This document shows positions 20,757 to 25,222 of a stretch of DNA of 25,222 bases, piece by piece. Numbering within the stretch: position 1 is the first letter of the stretch; every line of letters begins with the position of its first letter. Source of the stretch: CAZOIA01 sp964579675 (GTDB lineage Bacteria; Planctomycetota; Phycisphaerae; UBA1845; PWPN01). The notes under the pieces were generated by a model. That model had not been told where the DNA came from. It saw only the letters and a program-made list of their open reading frames with translations, and did no database searches. The position numbers and the translations under genes were made by a program. The stretch lies in contig CAZOIA010000071.1 in assembly GCA_964579675.1 (NCBI GenBank), positions 1 to 25,222 of the forward strand, read 5' to 3'.

Positions 20757-22585
20757 TGCCTCGTCGCGGACGAAAACCCGGGGCTGAACCTCGACGAAAG
20801 ACGAAGGGGTCAAAGCGGAAACCCGACGCCGAATGCCTCACCGGCCCCAAAGACGGGCGGGCTCCTCACGCTGCGTTCCTCGCAGGCCTTATCATCATTG
20901 TCGCAGTGACGGTTGTCGTAACATATTGGCCGGTGCTGGAGGACCAGGCACTTTGCTCTGATGACGTTGAGTACCTTGTCGAGAATCCGCTGGTCCAAAA
21001 CCCGAGTTGGACCGCCGCCAAGCGGTTTCTGGTCGAGATCCTCGAACCCTCAACCGTGGGCGGATACTATCAACCCCTGGCAATGATCTCTCTCATGTTG
21101 GATCATGCCATGGGTGGTCGGCCCGACGACCTGCGGGTATTCCATCGAACCAGTCTCGCTCTTCACGTCATGAACACCTGCCTGGTGATCGTCTTTGTTT
21201 ATATGCTCTTCGGTCGCCCGTGGCCGGCGGCGATGGTCGGTTTGATCTTCGGGGTTCACCCTGTAATGGTGGAGTCGATTCCCTGGGTGGCCCAGCGTAA
21301 GACCCTGCTGGCGGCTTTTTTCTCGCTGTGCTGTCTGACTTTCTATGTACGGCATACTCGTAGCGGAACCCGGCGAGCCTACGGAGCTTGCCTGGCAACG
21401 TACGTCCTGGCCCTGATGTCCAAACCGACGAGCACGCCGCTGCCGATTCTCATGCTGCTGTTGGACTACTGGCCCTTACGTCGGCTGACCCGGTCGGCCA
21501 TCGTGCAAAAGGTCCCCTTCTTCGTCATAGGTGCTATCTCCGCAGTCATCGCGTTCTATTCGCAAAGGACAACCGCCGCCGTCCAGCTTCCCAGCGGCCA
21601 TGCGCCGGTCCGGGCCCTGCTGATCCTTTGTCACAACATCGTTTTCTACCTGTGGAAGATCGTCTGGCCCGCGAATCTCTCCCCGTTCTATCCCTACCCG
21701 AAGCCGCTCGATCTGACCGACGCGATGGTGCTGGCCGGGGTGATCGGCACGGTCGTCCTGATTGCCGCCTTGCTGCTCTCCTCGCTCAGGACCCGGGCCT
21801 TGCTGGTCGGTTGGCTGTGGTTCTTCGTGGCGATCTTGCCCGCAATGGGGGTGGTCGGATTCGCCAAGGCGATCGCGGGCGACAGGTTCGTGTACTTGCC
21901 GATAGTCGGGCTGATGCTGCCCGTTGCCTGGTTTCTGGGGCGAGCCTGGAATGTCACGTCGCGCGCCGTTCAAACCTCGTTCCGGGTCGGTTCAGTCGGG
22001 CTTGTACTGATTCTGGCCGCCCTGGCCGCGGTCGGAACGCGACGCTACCTGGCTCACTGGAAGGACTCGGAGAGCCTATGTCGGCGCATGGTAGCGGTGG
22101 CCCCGCATGATCCCGAGCCCTACTGGACGCTGGGTACCGTCCTGGACAAGCAGGGCCGGGTGGATGAGGCGATCGAGCAATTCCACAAGGGACTGCGGGT
22201 TGACCCGGCCTATCCCAAGCTGCACTACAGCCTGGGGGTCACACTTTGCCACAAGCCCGATCTCGATCAGGCCCTTGTGCACTTCACCGAGGCGGTCCGG
22301 CTCAAGCCCGACTACGCCGAAGCCCGCAACAATCTGGGGGCTGTGCTGCTCAGAAAGGGCAAGATTGACCAGGGCCTTGTGCACCTTACCCGGGCCCTGG
22401 AGATCAATCCCCAGTACCCCGATGCTCACTTCAACCGTGGATGGGGTCTGCGGCAAAAGGGAAGGATCGACGAGGCCATCAAAGAGTATCGCGAGACGCT
22501 CCGGATCGATCCGAACTACAAGAAAGCCCGGCGCGAGCTGGAAGCCGCGTTGGCCGGGAGACAAGAGGATTCCAACGCGCCGTGA
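20756..22585 (+). CDS. TMTC-like membrane glycosyltransferase with TPR domain
   Basis: 609 residues. A basic 40-residue cytoplasmic start is followed by TM1 (FLAGLIIIVAVTVVVTYWPV). The loop DQALCSDDVEYLVENP carries the acidic pair expected at the active site of GT-C glycosyltransferases. About ten hydrophobic segments run to residue ~430, including HPVMVESIPWVAQRKTLLAA, a conserved signature of TMTC/O-mannosyltransferase-like proteins. Residues ~445-600 form four TPR units (PYWTLGTVLDKQGRVDEAIE; LHYSLGVTL; ARNNLGAVLLRKGKIDQGLV; AHFNRGWGLRQKGRIDEAIK). It probably transfers sugar from a lipid carrier to exported proteins or glycans. The substrate is unknown. Confidence 0.82.
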   Translation: MPRRGRKPGAEPRRKTKGSKRKPDAECLTGPKDGRAPHAAFLAGLIIIVAVTVVVTYWPVLEDQALCSDDVEYLVENPLVQNPSWTAAKRFLVEILEPSTVGGYYQPLAMISLMLDHAMGGRPDDLRVFHRTSLALHVMNTCLVIVFVYMLFGRPWPAAMVGLIFGVHPVMVESIPWVAQRKTLLAAFFSLCCLTFYVRHTRSGTRRAYGACLATYVLALMSKPTSTPLPILMLLLDYWPLRRLTRSAIVQKVPFFVIGAISAVIAFYSQRTTAAVQLPSGHAPVRALLILCHNIVFYLWKIVWPANLSPFYPYPKPLDLTDAMVLAGVIGTVVLIAALLLSSLRTRALLVGWLWFFVAILPAMGVVGFAKAIAGDRFVYLPIVGLMLPVAWFLGRAWNVTSRAVQTSFRVGSVGLVLILAALAAVGTRRYLAHWKDSESLCRRMVAVAPHDPEPYWTLGTVLDKQGRVDEAIEQFHKGLRVDPAYPKLHYSLGVTLCHKPDLDQALVHFTEAVRLKPDYAEARNNLGAVLLRKGKIDQGLVHLTRALEINPQYPDAHFNRGWGLRQKGRIDEAIKEYRETLRIDPNYKKARRELEAALAGRQEDSNAP

Positions 22586-22713
22586 CGATGGTCTGCTGAG
22601 AGTTTGACTCGGACGCGACTATAAGGAGCCTGCGCGGCCAGGCGGGCGATCCGACCTCTGTCTTGCGGCGTGACCGCTTGGAGCCGGCCCGGTCACGGCG
22701 GTAGAGTGTTCGC

Positions 22714-23134
22714 ATGGGCGGTTCCCGACGAAAGCCCGCGGCCGGGCCTCGACGAAAAGCCGTGCGATCGGGCCGGAAGCCTGACCGCCAATCCGCTAGC
22801 CGCACAGGGAAGAGTGGATGAGGCCATCGAATGCTACGAAAACGCGCTTCAATTCAATCCCGACTCATCGGAGACCCACAACAACCTGGCCAATACTCTG
22901 GTTCGACGGGGGAACATAGACGAGGCGATTGCACACTACACCCGGGCGCTACAGCTCGATCCGAGCAATCTGGACGCCCGCTGCAACCTCGGCTATGTCC
23001 TCGAGCAGCAAGGCAGGCTCCCCGAAGCCATCCATCAGTACCGCCAGGCCGTTGGGCTGAACCCGGCCCACGCGGGGGCTCGTCAGAAACTTCAGGCGGC
23101 CCTGGCAAAATCCGAGACCCAGGACGGGCGGTGA
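22714..23134 (+). pseudogene. Degenerate paralogue of the TMTC-like gene, membrane domain deleted
   Basis: The promoter and first ~30 codons (MGGSRRKPAAGPRRKAVRSG) match the start of the gene at 20756 (MPRRGRKPGAEPRRKTKGSK). That frame hits a stop at about 22819. From about 22795 the neighbouring frame encodes three TPR units (GRVDEAIECYENALQFNPDS; THNNLANTLVRRGNIDEAIA; NLGYVLEQQGRLPEAIHQYR) to a stop at 23134. The catalytic membrane domain, roughly 1.3 kb, is absent and the two ends are out of frame. A TPR peptide might still be made from an internal or earlier start, but a full protein is not. It arose by tandem duplication and internal deletion. Confidence 0.72.
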
Positions 23135-23309
23135 TGGCCGCCAGCACAATCGAGTAAGGCCCACGAGCCCGAATACTCGCCCAGGGGTCGGCAATCGCCA
23201 AAAACGTCATGCCGTCAAGTGGGGGCTGCCATGGGAAATCAACAGTTGAACTCGCCGGCCCCGCCGACTCATCCAGGCAAGGTGAACCGCGTCCGCGGCG
23301 ATAATAGGG

Positions 23310-23315
23310 TATACT
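23310..23315 (+). promoter_or_regulatory. Candidate -10 box for the secreted TPR protein
   Basis: TATACT in an AT-rich patch, about 90 bp before the start codon; no convincing -35 box was found. Confidence 0.35.
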
Positions 23316-23403
23316 ATCTCGTGAGGGACGTGTTCCTGCATGCGGTTTCGAGCCTTAGCGGGCCGGCCTTGTCTTGCGTCCGCCGGCTCAATGGGGGTAT
23401 CCG

Positions 23404-25107
23404 ATGTACGCAGCAGTGATCCGGCTGGGGGTTGCGGCAGCTTTGTTGGTGGCGACCGGTCCCGCCTTCGGGCAGGCCTACATTCAGCAGGGCCATCTGC
23501 TGGACGCCAGCAACCGCCTCGGTTCAGGTGGGCTCAACCTCGGGGTGCGAAAGTACGATTTCGGCGCCGGGAACCGGCTCATCAGCGGCAACGTGACCGC
23601 GGGCCGGAGCTTTCGGGGGTTCTCGCCCATTCGCGACCCGAGTTCGCTGTTTCTCTCGCAGCCGATGGGCGCGCCCACGGGTGAAGGGGGATTCTCAGCC
23701 TCCTCGCTGACGGGGGTCTCGTCGCTGTCGGGCGTTCCCACGAGCGCGATTCAGGGCGTGCCGACGGATCGGTTTTCCGATTTCCGGCGCGACTCGGTCG
23801 GGGTGACCGATTGGGCCCGACTGCGGGAGCGCGGCTTCCTGATCAGCCAGCCGAGGCCTTATTACTCACCGGGGAGTACGGTGACGAACGTGGGAGCAAT
23901 CGGGGCTGGCCTGAACCGCCCGGGTACCTCGCAGGTGCGCTCGCCCTACATGGTTCCACGAGGCGAGTTTCAGCCTCAGCCGACGGATCCGCTCCGGCGG
24001 GACGACAGCCAGTCGTCCGGAACACTGCTCAACGTACAATCGCGGCTAATGCGGATCGACACCGGCAAGCCGATCTCCGGGCCGGTCAACACCCGCTTGC
24101 TGAACAGTTCGCTGTTCGGGGGCGTGCGGGCGATACCGGTGAACGTGCTGGCGGCACAGGCGGAGCGTGACGCCTCGCTGGGCGCCCAGACCGGGATGCC
24201 GGTGCCGGTGGACCTCCGGGCGGGCAGCGCCGAGCCGATCGACATGCGGGTGGATCTGGCCGCACCAGAAAGGCGGCTTCTTTCGCAGGGCGATTCTCCC
24301 CTGGATCGCTTGTTCGGTGGAGCGGGCGAAGGCGCGCCGGCGCCGGGTCTTGAACCCGGCGATGTCACCTGGTCATTGCCCGGCGGACAGCCGGGCAAGC
24401 CGATCGGCCCCATAACAGAGGCGGCGGATGTGTTTGCCCACATGCGAGCCGCCGGAAGCCAGCTCGTCCGCCCCTTGAAGCCGGCAATCGGGACCAAAGG
24501 CGTCCCAACGCCCGGGGAATCACAGGAGACCGCCGCAATCAAAGATCAGCTTGCCACCGCCGATCGGGCCATCGCCGGGCCGCTCAAGACGTTTGTCGGA
24601 ACCGAAGAGTCAGCCCTCAACAAGTACCTGGCCGACGCCGAAGCCGAGCTGAAGGCGGGCCAGTTCTACGAGGCCGCCAGTGCATACGACATGGCCCGGG
24701 CACTGGACCTGCGAAACCCGCTGCCGCTGTTGGGACGTTCGATGGCCCTGCTGGCCGCGGGCGACTACATAACCAGTGTCAACAACTTGATTCAGGCCGT
24801 CCAGCTTTTCGAGTCGCTGGGGCATTTCCGGATCGAGTTGCCCGCCTTCATCCCGGACCTGGCGGTGCTGGACCGCCGGCGTGCGGACCTCGAACGTCGC
24901 CTGGAGACGTTTGCTGATTTCCGCCTGCGGTTCCTGCTGGGGTACGCGGAGTACTGCAGCGGCATGGAGGAGCTGGGGCTTTCGAATCTGGCCAAGGGGG
25001 CCGAAGCCGCTCCCGAGCAGCTGACCTCGGTTCGCCGGTTTGTCGAAACCCTCAAACGTCGCAGTCTCGGACCCCCTGAGCCAGAGCAGCGCGTGCCCGG
25101 AAAGTGA
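23404..25107 (+). CDS. Secreted protein with C-terminal TPR-like region
   Basis: 567 residues starting MYAAVIRLGVAAALLVATGP, a signal peptide likely cut after PAFGQA; an ATG ten codons earlier would give a poorer signal. Residues ~25-180 are a glycine/serine-rich, strand-forming region with DASNRLGSGGLNLGVRKYDF and GNRLISGNVTAGRSFRGFSP, which I recall from planctomycete exported proteins. The middle is low complexity and probably disordered. Residues ~400-560 are helical and TPR/Sel1-like (LADAEAELKAGQFYEAASAY; LLGRSMALLAAGDYITSVNN; LLGYAEYCSGMEELGLSNLA). Probably periplasmic or cell-envelope structural; exact function unknown. It is not obviously co-transcribed with the TMTC-like genes. Confidence 0.78.
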   Translation: MYAAVIRLGVAAALLVATGPAFGQAYIQQGHLLDASNRLGSGGLNLGVRKYDFGAGNRLISGNVTAGRSFRGFSPIRDPSSLFLSQPMGAPTGEGGFSASSLTGVSSLSGVPTSAIQGVPTDRFSDFRRDSVGVTDWARLRERGFLISQPRPYYSPGSTVTNVGAIGAGLNRPGTSQVRSPYMVPRGEFQPQPTDPLRRDDSQSSGTLLNVQSRLMRIDTGKPISGPVNTRLLNSSLFGGVRAIPVNVLAAQAERDASLGAQTGMPVPVDLRAGSAEPIDMRVDLAAPERRLLSQGDSPLDRLFGGAGEGAPAPGLEPGDVTWSLPGGQPGKPIGPITEAADVFAHMRAAGSQLVRPLKPAIGTKGVPTPGESQETAAIKDQLATADRAIAGPLKTFVGTEESALNKYLADAEAELKAGQFYEAASAYDMARALDLRNPLPLLGRSMALLAAGDYITSVNNLIQAVQLFESLGHFRIELPAFIPDLAVLDRRRADLERRLETFADFRLRFLLGYAEYCSGMEELGLSNLAKGAEAAPEQLTSVRRFVETLKRRSLGPPEPEQRVPGK

Positions 25108-25222
25108 TGCCCTGCTAGGAACTACCAGTCGCCATCCGCGCGAAGCCGTAAGCAATCCCGGGCGAGCCGGGGTGCGTGACAGTTCCGGCGGGGACCTTCG
25201 GGCGGAGAAGGGGACGGCACCT
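25108..25222. other. Right-edge spacer
   Basis: No gene recognised. A 15-bp stretch GGGGTGCGTGACAGT (25169-25183) matches, in reverse complement, 17744-17758 and may be a dispersed repeat or chance. Confidence 0.35.

Noticed and set aside
25169..25183. 15-bp match in inverted orientation to 17744-17758
   Set aside because: A single match of this length in 25 kb of GC-rich DNA can arise by chance; no extended similarity was seen.

Overview
The window is high-GC bacterial DNA that most resembles a planctomycete (Phycisphaerae-like) chromosome. The evidence is a small CxxC protein, secreted low-complexity proteins and a large membrane TPR protein of types I associate with that phylum, together with what look like leaderless promoters. 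The assignment comes from recalled family resemblance, not from a search.

Left part (1-4146): remains of a site-specific DNA methyltransferase gene (an N-terminal piece at 231-492 and an Mrr-like C-terminal piece at 2592-3017) flank a compact restriction-modification cassette. The cassette has a Dam-like adenine methylase on + and, divergently on -, an XRE controller translationally coupled to a putative restriction endonuclease. The whole block lies between two ~110-bp direct repeats (132-243 and 3008-3119). A gene of unknown function follows (3151-4146).

Middle part (4480-15849, all on -): a phage-derived structural cluster. In transcription order it encodes a Mu I-like capsid protease, a cement/decoration protein, a Mu T-like major capsid protein, gp36-like and gp37-like connector or tail-completion proteins, a 713-residue hub-like protein, and then a string of fibre, beta-helix and FN3-like proteins. 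No terminase, portal, tail sheath, tail tube or tape measure is visible. The spacers carry degenerate TTCATC/GATGAA repeats, and two genes end inside short inverted-repeat elements that also supply terminators.

Right part (16258-25222): three small exported or lipoprotein-like genes on - with low-complexity tails, an 86-residue CxxC protein, an SPL-family radical SAM protein, tRNA-Leu(UAG), an XRE-type regulator with a basic coiled-coil N terminus, a TMTC-like membrane glycosyltransferase/TPR protein, a degenerate second copy of it with the membrane domain deleted, and a large secreted protein with a C-terminal TPR-like region.

The most notable observations are the restriction-modification cassette embedded in a methylase remnant with mirror-image leaderless promoters, and the incomplete Mu-like capsid/adhesin cluster decorated with two families of small repeats.
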